A stretch of 64,000 nucleotides of DNA from NCBI GenBank assembly GCA_937128505.1, contig CAKZMM010000019.1, forward strand, positions 1 through 64,000, given 5' to 3'. Every line of letters starts with the position of its first letter. The stretch's first letter is position 1. The DNA comes from an uncultured Thermogutta sp. (GTDB taxonomy: Bacteria; Planctomycetota; Planctomycetia; Pirellulales; Thermoguttaceae). Positions 8,773 to 18,267 of this stretch are shown piece by piece. A program made the position numbers and the translations under genes. The notes under the pieces were generated by a model. That model was not told the origin of the DNA and searched no databases. It saw nothing but the letters and a program-made list of their open reading frames with translations.

Positions 8773-9888
8773 TTAATCCTCCCCGGCCGAGGGCTCCCCA
8801 TCGGCTTGTGTCTCTTCCCCTAAATTCATGTCATCACACCTCGCCGCACCGCTTTGAAGCTCCGCAAATTTTCTAATGACCTCCTTCCGGGTGAAAAACT
8901 TCCCCGCCCCGCGCTTTTCCAGTTCATGCACCAACCGGACGACTAGTTCATTAAAAGGCGTGTCCATTCCCACCTTTTGACCCAAACGCACGATTTGTCC
9001 GTTGATAAAGTCCACTTCTGTTTTCTTGCCCAGCAATAGGTCCTGATACAAGGAAAAAATGATGGGACGCCGGTTATACTTTAATCGGGCAATCTGACCG
9101 ACGAAAAAGCCCACCATCGGCCAATCCAATAGGTGAAGAACCCGCCGTAACCCATCGATGCCCGGGCGGCTGGGGATTGGATGAACGGGAATTTCGGCCT
9201 TCGCCAGGACCTCTTCGACTTCCCGAAGTAACGGCCATGCCACGTGCCGTCGCCACGGACGATACACAATTCCCTTGGAAATAAAGTTGGAGCCCGACAG
9301 GCATGAGGCATAACCCAATGCATTCATCGCTAATTTGTTATAACGAACAGCGTGAATGTTCTCGGTCCTTTCTACCCGCAGTCCGGTTTGCTTGAGGACG
9401 TCGCAAGCCACAATCGCCGCTTTTTCGCCCAGAGGGATAATCGGCCCCAACAAGGTCGGCCCGTCTAGTTGTAAGCTGACGACTCCGGGAGAAGGTATGG
9501 CGACATTGATCGCCGTCATGGCGGCCACGACCCGTTCGGGCATCACGTACTGGGTGAAAAGCGCATCATTGATCCCGTTCTGAATGGTCACCAGAATACT
9601 ATGACCGATAAACGGAGTCACCGAATCCATGGCCGCCTGCGTGGCTTGGGATTTAATGCAAATAAGCAGGAGATCGCTATCCGCTAAAGCACTGGGCTCC
9701 GTCTCCATGCGTACCGGAACTCGAAGCTTTTTTTTCCCGAATAGAATCTCGAGCGCCCCTTGTTCGCGCACTGTTTCGGCGTGTGGCCCGCGGCCGACCA
9801 ACACCACATCGCAATGAGGCGCGCGGTGCTGCAGTAGCCCTCCGAAAAAGGAACCGATTGCGCCAGCACCCAAAATTCCGATTTTCAT
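8773..9888 (-). CDS. 2-dehydropantoate 2-reductase-like (ketopantoate reductase/ApbA family)
   Basis: The 371-aa protein has the ApbA/PanE architecture. The N-terminal NADP-binding domain has GAGAIG at residues 7-12 and the conserved QNG at about 103-105. The C-terminal helical domain has the catalytic Lys in YNKLAMNA (K185). PanE reduces 2-dehydropantoate to pantoate for coenzyme A, the source of phosphopantetheine. The protein is longer than typical PanE (about 300 aa) because of an acidic C-terminal tail of about 40 residues. Many ApbA-family paralogues in secondary-metabolism clusters act on other 2-oxo acids, so either pantoate supply or tailoring is possible. The start ATG at 9888 has a purine-rich AGAAGCGGGA upstream. 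Confidence 0.85.
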   Translation of the reverse strand: MKIGILGAGAIGSFFGGLLQHRAPHCDVVLVGRGPHAETVREQGALEILFGKKKLRVPVRMETEPSALADSDLLLICIKSQATQAAMDSVTPFIGHSILVTIQNGINDALFTQYVMPERVVAAMTAINVAIPSPGVVSLQLDGPTLLGPIIPLGEKAAIVACDVLKQTGLRVERTENIHAVRYNKLAMNALGYASCLSGSNFISKGIVYRPWRRHVAWPLLREVEEVLAKAEIPVHPIPSRPGIDGLRRVLHLLDWPMVGFFVGQIARLKYNRRPIIFSLYQDLLLGKKTEVDFINGQIVRLGQKVGMDTPFNELVVRLVHELEKRGAGKFFTRKEVIRKFAELQSGAARCDDMNLGEETQADGEPSAGED

Positions 9889-10250
9889 GTCGTCCCGCTT
9901 CTCATGTTGTATTCCGGCGGATCGGCGGTCGCCTTATGCGCCTGGGAAAAATGTGATGCGCCCGAAAAAATCTGATCTTCCTGCATCATTTGCGAAATGG
10001 TGACACTTCAGAAGCGAATCCGTTCGTTTGTCCTCTGCCGCTAAGTGTCAGATTTACCCCAAAGCGCTGAGCTGCGTGCGAAACTGTCGCCGGCAAGTTC
10101 AGCAGTTTTCCTCGAACCGAGCGCTAAAAAACAGGCCGCGAATGTGTCGGGCAAAATCTCGCAACAAATTTGGCCTCATGCCGCCGGCAAATCGCCTATT
10201 TCACCCGGTCCTCGTTTTGTGAGGCATCTGGCAAAGCCTTGCCCCGTTTA
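9889..10250. other. spacer between PKS and KPR genes
   Basis: This spacer holds the imperfect repeat at 9936-9974. No gene and no clear terminator for the PKS was seen. Confidence 0.45.
9936..9974. repeat. about 20-bp imperfect tandem duplication
   Basis: ATGCGCCTGGGAAAAATGTG (9936-9955) is followed by ATGCGCCCGAAAAAATCTG (9956-9974). About 15 positions agree when one base gap is allowed. Confidence 0.55.
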
Positions 10251-13200
10251 TTAACGCTGTGCCAGCGAAACATGACGCAGAGCTTGCTCCAATTCGTTCA
10301 ATAGGTGCTGGGCTAACTCGGTAACGTTAGGGCGATTCATCATGCTGAAGTGGTCACCGGGAACCTCGATGATCCGAAACCGTTGTCCCGAAACTTTGCC
10401 CCAACCAAGGTCTGCGTCCAAACGCTTTCCCGACAGCTCTGCCAACTTGCCGCGCACCGCCGGGAGGAACATGAGGATTTCCGCCTCTATCGGACGCAGC
10501 TCGTAGTGCAAGACGAATCGGACATGTTCACGAGCGACCTCGCAGAGACGCCGAATAAATTCCGGCGAGGCACCCGCCGGCACCGCCCCTTGCTTCTTGG
10601 CTTGTTCAAGTGCGGCGAGATATACAGCTTCTTTTTGCAAATTTCTTAACTCGTCATATGACAACTGGATCGGCGCGGGCGTGAAATGATTTGTGAACTG
10701 TACGAGGTCGCAAAGAAATCGGGCCTCATTTCCCAGGTCGACCCCCTCGTAAATGTCAGGGACAGGAGTATCGAAGAAGATGAGCCTTCCCAAATCAGCC
10801 CCGTCCGCCAAAAGTCTTCGAGCCAGCGCGAAGGCATAAATTCCACCGGCGGACCAACCTGCCAAAAAATACGGTCCGGTAGGCTGATAGCTGCGAATGG
10901 CAGACCAGTATTCCTCGATCATTTCATCGAGGGAGTGGTGAGGCTCCAGCACGCCCTCCGCCCCCCTGGCCCGAAGCGCACAGATCGGCCAATGTTCCGA
11001 AAGCTCCGCGGCCAAGTCCTGATAACAGCGAAAATCGCCCCCGAGCGGATGGATGCAGAATAGCGGCGGACGCCCATCGCCCTTCCCCAGCGGCACAATG
11101 GGAGACCATGCAGCTTTCTGACCGGTTTCCGTTCTCAGCACATCGGCCGATTGTTCGGTAAGCAGCTTTGCCGCCAAATCTGCCAGAGTGGAAAGACTCG
11201 GACTTTCCACGAAAGCTGCCATCGGTAGATTGAAGGCCAAACGAGCTTCGAGATTGTTCTTCAATTCCATCGCCATGAGGGAATCCATCCCCAAAGCGCT
11301 CAAGGGCTGATCGGGGTCGATTCCCCCAGCCTCTAACCCCATGATGCGTGCAAGCTCCTTGCCGAAGTAATCCACCAGTAAGCCTTTGCGCTCCTCCATC
11401 GGCCTGGAGCGAAGGGTAGCTAGAAATTCGTGATCGACCGTGCCTGACTGCTCCGCTACTTCCGGAGCTGCTTGTTCCCCTGAAAGTTCATCTAGTAGCG
11501 GCATCTTACGTCCGCCGAGAACCTGCCGAACCCGTGCCCAATCCGCGTCGATAACCACCACATCCGCCCTGGGTTGCTGAAGGAGTGCTTCCAAGAGCGC
11601 TAAGCCGTTACTGGGCGAAAGCAGCCGCATTCCCCGAGCCGCGATTCGTTGGGCCCCCGAATCAATGGCCATCCCGACCTCCGCCCAAGGTCCCCAGCAA
11701 ATCGAAATTGCCGGCAGCCCCGCAGCTTGTCGCGCTACCGCCAAAGCGTCGAGGAAAGCATTCGCCGCCGCATAATTGGTTTGCCCGGGCGATCCCAACA
11801 CACCGGCTACCGATGAGAACATGATGAAGAAATCGAGCGGGTCATCCTTCGTCAAATCATGCAGGTTCCAAGCACCATCCACCTTAGGCCGTATGGGAGC
11901 TAAAAGCTGTTCCTTATTCATTTGGGGGAGTAAACCATCGGCCAGCACACCCGCGGCATGGATCACTCCCCGCAAGGGCGGGAAGTCGCCCCGTCGCTTT
12001 GCCAACTCCCGAGCTACGGCGTCGTGGTCGGAAACATCGACTTGCATCAAATAAAACCGCGCGCCCTGCTGCTCCATGGCTTGCAAGATTTCCCGGGTTG
12101 ATTGGCCCGGCGAACGTCTGGCCATCAGTGCCAGATGCCGGGCCCCCTTACGAACCAACCACTCCGCCACCTTAAGTCCCAAAGCCCCCAGGCCGCCGGT
12201 AATCAGATAGGTTGCGTCGGGCCGAATGGCAAAATCCTTCTCGTCGACACCCTTGCCGATTCCAAGTTCGGATGGGACCACGACCGCACTCCCGGGCGTG
12301 GTCCGCGCTTCAATCGTGGACGCGGTTGGGGCGGGGTGTTCTGGCGTCGCTCCTTTCCCGTGACTTGTGGCAACGCCGAGCGAACTTTGCTTTTCTGAGA
12401 CTTTGGATAGCGAGATAACGATTTTTCCTATGTTCTTCCTTTGAGCCATGTACCGGAAAGCCGCCCGCAATTGCTCGACTGGAAATTCCGTCAAAGGCAA
12501 GGGGCGGTAACTTCCTTCGGCGAATCGCTCCATGATCTCGGCAAATAGTTGCCGGATGAGCTGGGGCCGCTGACGCAGCATTCGATCCAAATCGATAGCG
12601 AAATAGGAAAGGTTATCTTGAAAAGGAAGCAATCCGATCATGCGGTTCTGGTAGATATCCGTTTTGCCGATCTCCAAGAACCGCCCGTAAGCCCGCAACA
12701 ACCGTAGGCTCTCCGTGATCGCATCGCCGGGGAGAGAATTCAGAACAACATCTACCCCTTCCTGTCGAGTGATGCGGCGGATTTCATCGGCGAAGGAGAG
12801 GCTTCGCGAATCAAGAACATGGGAAACGCCGAGACTGCGGAGGAATTTACGTTTTTCCTCGCTGCCGGCTGTGGTAAAGATCTCCGCGCCGATATGTTGG
12901 GCAATCTGAATGGCCGCTAGACCTACCCCGCCTGCCCCGGCGTGAATCAGCACGCGCTCATCTGGCTGAAGCCGCCCAAGCCACACCAGGGCGTAATATG
13001 CCGTCAAGAAGCTGATCGGTATGGTGGCGGCCTCTTGGAAAGAAAGCCCCGAGGGCTTGTGCACAAGGGCATATTCAGCACTCAAGGCATGCGACGCGAA
13101 ACTGTAGGGCGCTACCCCCAGAACTTCATCCCCCGGCTTAAAGCGGCTTACCTCTTCGCCAACCGCTGTGACCACGCCAGCGCACTCGATTCCCAAGGGA

Positions 13201-16200
13201 ACCACCGGATCGGTGATTCCAGGGTACAAGCCAAGCGCTTTGAGAACGTCGCTGAAATTTAAACCGTCAGCACGAACTTCGATCTCCACCCGATCCCCGG
13301 TGGGAGCCAGTCGCTCCAGTTTCTCAAAACCAAGCGCATCGAAGCTTCCCGGCTTGCCGAGCCGTACACGGAACGGCCCCTTGGACGGTGGCACTTGCCC
13401 AGTACCACCCCCTTCTCTAATGAGCTCATGAGCGGGTATCAGGCGCGGCACGAAGCGGCGATCGGATCGTATGGCTACCTGAATCTCTTCATCAGATTGC
13501 TGAATCTCGGCCAGGAGTTGAGCCACGCCCACCGCTACTGGTACCACCGGATCCACATCGATAAGTCGGCACCTTAATTCGGGATGTTCCAAGACAAGCG
13601 ACCGCCCAAATCCCCACAAAGGGGCTTGAAATGGATCGACATGCTCCGACGAATACCCTCCTGGTAAATCGTCTCTGGATGCATCAGCAAGCCGCTGCGA
13701 GATAGAATCGCCCTCAGAACGCATCGTCCGTGCCGAGTGATTTACTTCACCTGGTGGAACGCTTTGTCCCCCCTGGCTCACGATAATAAGCTCCCCGCCG
13801 CCACTGCGGGAGCTTCTCAGCAGGTGTTGGGAAACTTGGAGCAAACCGCTCAGCACAATATTCTTGAGCCGTTGCAGCTCCGCAAAAGTTGCGTTCTGCA
13901 TTCGGGCCGCAGGTGTCCGCAAACCCCATAAATAGATTACACCTCGCGGCCGATCCAATCCCGTTGCGCGGAGTCGCGACTCAAGCTCGTTCCAATGGTT
14001 CGGAGATCCCGGGTCGATAGTTACATGGATTAAACGGGACGCCCTTTGAGAGGTTTCCGCATCGATTTGGTTTTCAGACCCTCCGAGACGGTTAACCGCA
14101 GAGGGTTCCGAGTTTGACGACTTGTCAAGAAGTCCTTTTGGCGTCTTTAGAGTTCTCCACTTAAGCTCTTTGCCTGGGGATACTAAAACTAGACGACAAT
14201 CGGTAAAGTCCGCGTGCGAAAGTAAATGGTGTGCCCACTCCGATTGCTCGGCTATTTCGAGGTCGCAAAGAATCCACCAAACCCCCGTTAAATTCTGAGC
14301 ACCTCCCGTTGAAGGTGCCTCATGCCCCAGACGGCTACTTTCCGACGGCGGCGACGATTCTCCTTCCCGGTGAGCCGACAGCGTCCCCGCCCGGACCGCA
14401 TGCTCGGTTTCCGACGGATAGCTCGCTCGACGCGGATTCGATTCTTGCATCCCCCCCGCAAGAACAGATCCTGCATCTCGCCAAGCGACGCGGTATACCA
14501 ATCGTTTGAGCCGATCTTTCTCGCTTTCCAGTTCAGTTCGGCCAACGCGTTCCACCCGAAGACCGCGAATTTCCACAACGACTTGTCCCCGGGAATCGAG
14601 CCAGAAAACATCGGCTTCGACCACCTGAGTGGCAGGACCTTGATCGGGGGAACGCCGCACCGCATAGGCAAATTTGGCCTCGTGTGGTGGCCGATAATTT
14701 CGCAGTTGCCCCAGATATGTTGGCAAGAAAGTGTGGGGATTGTACTGGCCGTCGGCCCCGAGCGGTACTACCCCCGCCGTGATCTGCAACGAGGCATCCA
14801 GCCATGCGGGATGAAGGAGATAGTCGGACGCTTGCCGTTCAACATCCGGCGGAGGCTGCAAGTGTGCGATCGCATCCGCCCGGCGCCGCCGCAAGCGATC
14901 CAACCCCTGAAATAGTGGCCCATATTGGAGTTGGCGGGCTCCCATCAGTTGGTAGAACTCTTCCCGACTTTTGACATCGACCACCTGCTCATCAAATCGG
15001 TCGAGATCAATCGCGGGGAGATCTTCACCATCAGGGCAATTCGCCTCAGAGCGAATCCTGCCACAAGCATGCAGGGTCCATCGAAGCTGACCATCCGTGG
15101 CATCTGCTGGGGCACTAAAAACCTCGAAGCTCGCTACACCCACAGCCTGCTCAGAAACAGCTACTTGCACAATCCGCGCGGCGTTCTCCGGCAGGAAAAG
15201 AGCATGCTGAAGCGACAAATCTTCGACCGTGTGTTTTCCCGGCCCAAAAAGCTCTCGCGCAATAGCCAGGCCTATTTCCGCATAAAAAGCAGCAGGGACA
15301 ACCGGCGTGCCTTGCAATCGGTGATCTTTGAGATAAGCGGGTGAGGTCTGCGAAATTTGATTCTCATAAATGCGTTGGGGCAAGGCCGTTGGAACCCGCA
15401 CGCCTAAAAGAGGATGCACCACAGGCCCCTTGGCTGCGGTAGCAAGCGACGTCCTTCGAGGTTTGGGTTCGAACCAATAACGGCTGCGTTCGAACGGATA
15501 GGTGGGCAGTTGACACCGCTTCCTCGGCCAGTACTGGTCGAACGCCTTCCAGTCGATGCGTGCGCCGGCTAGGTATAGTTCGCCGAAACTATCGAGCAGC
15601 ACTTCCCAATCGTCGTGCCCTTTTCGCAGAGATGGCGCCGATACCCCCCGCCAATTACTCACGCAACGCCGGGCCATACCCAAAAGAATGGGTGCCGGCC
15701 CCAACTCTAACCAAACATCGGGCCGCTGAGCATGTAAGCATTCCACTCCCTGCGCGAAAAGCACAGCATGGCGAATATGATTGCGCCAGTAACGAGCATC
15801 CGGAATTCCCTCCAAAAACTCGCCGGTGACATTTGAGACAATCGGCACCCGCGGCTCCTGAAAGGGTATTTGCCGGGCAAAATCCTCGAAGGTATCGAGG
15901 ATTGGATCCATTAAAGGACTATGGAAAGCATGCGACACCGCGAGGGGATGAGTGTTTATCCCTTGTTTCTCGAACGCCTGGGCCAGCTCGCTCACCAGAT
16001 CGGCTTTGCCGGAGATTACCGTGTTTGTCGGCCCATTGATGGCAGCCACACTAACCTGGCTTTCCAGACCTTCTAAATGAGGCCGCACCACCTCTTCGCT
16101 TGCGAAGATCACTGCCATCATCCCGTCTCGAGGTAGTTCGGCCATCAGCCGGGCGCGTTCGGTAATTAGACGCAGCCCATCTTCGAGCGAAAATACGCCG

Positions 16201-18251
16201 GCAATACACGCCGCGACATACTCCCCCACGCTATGCCCCAAGATATAATCCGGCTCGATACCCCACGAAAGCCACAGCTTGGCCAACGCGTATTCCAGCG
16301 CAAAAAGTGCCGGCTGAGTGTACAAAGTTTCATCGAGTAGGGAATGAAGAGGCACCCCTTCACTTTGAGAATGTTTTGCTCCGAGTGCCGCGCTACTGGG
16401 TGGCTCTTCTGACTGAGGATATAAAACATCGAGCAGTCCGACCGGAAGATGCGGCCGCAGGATAGCGTCACATTGCTCCAAAGCTTCCCGAAATGGAGGG
16501 CATGTCTCCCATAACTTACGGCCCATTCCCACGTACTGCGAACCCTGACCGGTGAAAAGAAAAACGATTTTGGGACGCCCCAGCAGCTTCACTTGACCCG
16601 ATTTGACCCCCGGCTGTCGCTTGCCCGTTAGGTAGTCATCTAACCGCCTGGCCATCTGTGCCCGCGAGGCAGCGCAAATTGCAAGACGTTGATTGAAATG
16701 ATTGCGGCCGGAGTTGGCGGTATAGCAGACATTGGGCAAATCTTCGTCCGGGCAATTCTCCAAATACTCCCGATAGCGGCGTGCTAAGTGTTGAAGACTG
16801 CTCGAGCTTTTGGCACTGAGCGTCAATAAGTGAAAAGAGCGATCTCGGTCCACCACCTTCACTTTACGCGGACCGACTTCCTCCACGATAACGTGTACAT
16901 TCGTGCCGCCAAAACCGAAGGAGCTTACCCCCGCAATTCGCCTGCCGGCCAAAGGTTCCCATTCCATCGGTTCTCGGGGGATAATCAGCCGGGTTCCTTC
17001 CAAGCGCACATTGGGATTCAACTCCCTGAGATGCAGCTGTCCAGGGATGATCTCATGGCGCATCATCAAGGCAACCTTAATCAAGCCGGCAATTCCCGAG
17101 GCGGTTTCCGTATGTCCGATATTCGCTTTCACGGAGGTCAACCAGCAGGGGTACTCCCCCTGTTGACTGCGACGAAAGAGCCGTTGCAGCCCCTGGATTT
17201 CAATGGGATCGCCCAGCGGGGTACCCGTCCCATGAGCCTCGATGTAGCTGACCTGAGAAGCCTCCAAACCCGCATTGGCCAACGCTGCCCGGATTACCTC
17301 GTGCTGCGAACGGCTATTGGGGGCCGTAATTCCCGATGTTTTCCCGTCCTGGTTGGCCGCACTGCCGCGGATAACTGCCCAAACATGATCCTCGTCGCGT
17401 ATGGCATCCGTGAGACGCTTTAGGACGATGACTCCGCACCCCTCGCCGCGAACGTATCCGTCAGCGGCTGCATCGAAGGGCCGACACTTACCCGTGGGGG
17501 ATAACATGCGGGCCTTCGAAAAGGCGATCATGACCTCCGGGGAAAGGATGAGGTTCACCCCTCCCACCAGTGCCATATCGGACTCCCGTGCCCGCAAGCT
17601 CTGAACGGCAAGGTGCACGGCAAGCAGCGCCGAGGAGCAAGCCGTATCTACCGAAAGGCTAGGACCCCGAAGGTCCAAAACGTATGAGATTCGATTTGCC
17701 GCGATACTGAGGGCGTTGCCCGTCCCGGCGTGCGCATCAATGTACTCGAGGTGTTTCTCGAAGTGAGTGGGAATTTTCGAATAGTCAGTCGCGCCGATCC
17801 CCACGAAGACCCCGGTTTTTGAGCCGGCAAGTCTTTCCGGCGCGACACCCGCATTTTCCAAAGCTTCCCAAGCTACCTCCAACAGGACCCTTTGCTGGGG
17901 GTCCATTCGCGCCGCTTCCCGCGGCGAAATGCCGAAAAAGACCGGATCGAAAAGGTCCACGCCGTCGATAAATCCGCCCCAACGTGTGGACATCTTTCCG
18001 GGCTTATCGGGATCCGGGTCGTAATACGCATCGACATCCCAGCGGTCTGGGGGGATTTCGCCTGTCGCATCAACCCCTTCAAGGATAAGACGCCAATAAC
18101 TTTGGAGATCCGGAGCTTGGGGAAAGCGGCAGGCCATGCCCACTAAGGCGATCGGCTCGCTTACATCGGTTAAGCTCTGGGCCAATCGCTGCTCGAGAAG
18201 ACGACGCTGTGCGGGTGATAGCTTTGCCAACCGGTCAAACAATTCCCCCAT
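10251..18251 (-). CDS. one-module fully reducing type I polyketide synthase (KS-AT-DH-psiKR-ER-KR-ACP-TE)
   Basis: The protein is 2,666 aa from ATG 18251. KS (about 30-455) has DTACSSA with Cys205, EAHGTGTPLGDP and NIGHTETASG. AT (about 530-850) has GHSVGEY with Ser674 and the malonyl-type HAFH motif. DH (about 905-1190) has DHRLQGTPVVP with His977 and a later HPAWLDASLQ. A low-complexity linker and a degenerate structural KR half follow (about 1190-1600). ER (about 1630-1940) has AGAGGVGLAA near 1770. KR (about 2005-2185) has TGGLGALG and Tyr2160. ACP carries GMDSL with Ser2324. TE has GWSAGG with Ser2467. All domains look active, so each cycle should add a fully saturated C2 unit from malonyl-CoA and then release the acid or ester. 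The start lies 16 bases after the stop of the ligase gene; GTG 18332 would overlap that gene and adds nothing family-like. Confidence 0.95.
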   Translation of the reverse strand: MGELFDRLAKLSPAQRRLLEQRLAQSLTDVSEPIALVGMACRFPQAPDLQSYWRLILEGVDATGEIPPDRWDVDAYYDPDPDKPGKMSTRWGGFIDGVDLFDPVFFGISPREAARMDPQQRVLLEVAWEALENAGVAPERLAGSKTGVFVGIGATDYSKIPTHFEKHLEYIDAHAGTGNALSIAANRISYVLDLRGPSLSVDTACSSALLAVHLAVQSLRARESDMALVGGVNLILSPEVMIAFSKARMLSPTGKCRPFDAAADGYVRGEGCGVIVLKRLTDAIRDEDHVWAVIRGSAANQDGKTSGITAPNSRSQHEVIRAALANAGLEASQVSYIEAHGTGTPLGDPIEIQGLQRLFRRSQQGEYPCWLTSVKANIGHTETASGIAGLIKVALMMRHEIIPGQLHLRELNPNVRLEGTRLIIPREPMEWEPLAGRRIAGVSSFGFGGTNVHVIVEEVGPRKVKVVDRDRSFHLLTLSAKSSSSLQHLARRYREYLENCPDEDLPNVCYTANSGRNHFNQRLAICAASRAQMARRLDDYLTGKRQPGVKSGQVKLLGRPKIVFLFTGQGSQYVGMGRKLWETCPPFREALEQCDAILRPHLPVGLLDVLYPQSEEPPSSAALGAKHSQSEGVPLHSLLDETLYTQPALFALEYALAKLWLSWGIEPDYILGHSVGEYVAACIAGVFSLEDGLRLITERARLMAELPRDGMMAVIFASEEVVRPHLEGLESQVSVAAINGPTNTVISGKADLVSELAQAFEKQGINTHPLAVSHAFHSPLMDPILDTFEDFARQIPFQEPRVPIVSNVTGEFLEGIPDARYWRNHIRHAVLFAQGVECLHAQRPDVWLELGPAPILLGMARRCVSNWRGVSAPSLRKGHDDWEVLLDSFGELYLAGARIDWKAFDQYWPRKRCQLPTYPFERSRYWFEPKPRRTSLATAAKGPVVHPLLGVRVPTALPQRIYENQISQTSPAYLKDHRLQGTPVVPAAFYAEIGLAIARELFGPGKHTVEDLSLQHALFLPENAARIVQVAVSEQAVGVASFEVFSAPADATDGQLRWTLHACGRIRSEANCPDGEDLPAIDLDRFDEQVVDVKSREEFYQLMGARQLQYGPLFQGLDRLRRRRADAIAHLQPPPDVERQASDYLLHPAWLDASLQITAGVVPLGADGQYNPHTFLPTYLGQLRNYRPPHEAKFAYAVRRSPDQGPATQVVEADVFWLDSRGQVVVEIRGLRVERVGRTELESEKDRLKRLVYRVAWRDAGSVLAGGMQESNPRRASYPSETEHAVRAGTLSAHREGESSPPSESSRLGHEAPSTGGAQNLTGVWWILCDLEIAEQSEWAHHLLSHADFTDCRLVLVSPGKELKWRTLKTPKGLLDKSSNSEPSAVNRLGGSENQIDAETSQRASRLIHVTIDPGSPNHWNELESRLRATGLDRPRGVIYLWGLRTPAARMQNATFAELQRLKNIVLSGLLQVSQHLLRSSRSGGGELIIVSQGGQSVPPGEVNHSARTMRSEGDSISQRLADASRDDLPGGYSSEHVDPFQAPLWGFGRSLVLEHPELRCRLIDVDPVVPVAVGVAQLLAEIQQSDEEIQVAIRSDRRFVPRLIPAHELIREGGGTGQVPPSKGPFRVRLGKPGSFDALGFEKLERLAPTGDRVEIEVRADGLNFSDVLKALGLYPGITDPVVPLGIECAGVVTAVGEEVSRFKPGDEVLGVAPYSFASHALSAEYALVHKPSGLSFQEAATIPISFLTAYYALVWLGRLQPDERVLIHAGAGGVGLAAIQIAQHIGAEIFTTAGSEEKRKFLRSLGVSHVLDSRSLSFADEIRRITRQEGVDVVLNSLPGDAITESLRLLRAYGRFLEIGKTDIYQNRMIGLLPFQDNLSYFAIDLDRMLRQRPQLIRQLFAEIMERFAEGSYRPLPLTEFPVEQLRAAFRYMAQRKNIGKIVISLSKVSEKQSSLGVATSHGKGATPEHPAPTASTIEARTTPGSAVVVPSELGIGKGVDEKDFAIRPDATYLITGGLGALGLKVAEWLVRKGARHLALMARRSPGQSTREILQAMEQQGARFYLMQVDVSDHDAVARELAKRRGDFPPLRGVIHAAGVLADGLLPQMNKEQLLAPIRPKVDGAWNLHDLTKDDPLDFFIMFSSVAGVLGSPGQTNYAAANAFLDALAVARQAAGLPAISICWGPWAEVGMAIDSGAQRIAARGMRLLSPSNGLALLEALLQQPRADVVVIDADWARVRQVLGGRKMPLLDELSGEQAAPEVAEQSGTVDHEFLATLRSRPMEERKGLLVDYFGKELARIMGLEAGGIDPDQPLSALGMDSLMAMELKNNLEARLAFNLPMAAFVESPSLSTLADLAAKLLTEQSADVLRTETGQKAAWSPIVPLGKGDGRPPLFCIHPLGGDFRCYQDLAAELSEHWPICALRARGAEGVLEPHHSLDEMIEEYWSAIRSYQPTGPYFLAGWSAGGIYAFALARRLLADGADLGRLIFFDTPVPDIYEGVDLGNEARFLCDLVQFTNHFTPAPIQLSYDELRNLQKEAVYLAALEQAKKQGAVPAGASPEFIRRLCEVAREHVRFVLHYELRPIEAEILMFLPAVRGKLAELSGKRLDADLGWGKVSGQRFRIIEVPGDHFSMMNRPNVTELAQHLLNELEQALRHVSLAQR

Positions 18252-18267
18252 GCGTCCGAAAATCCCT

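Noticed and set aside
15440-15490. tRNA-like GGGTTCGAACC sequence
   Set aside because: It lies inside the PKS reading frame and no cloverleaf arms surround it.
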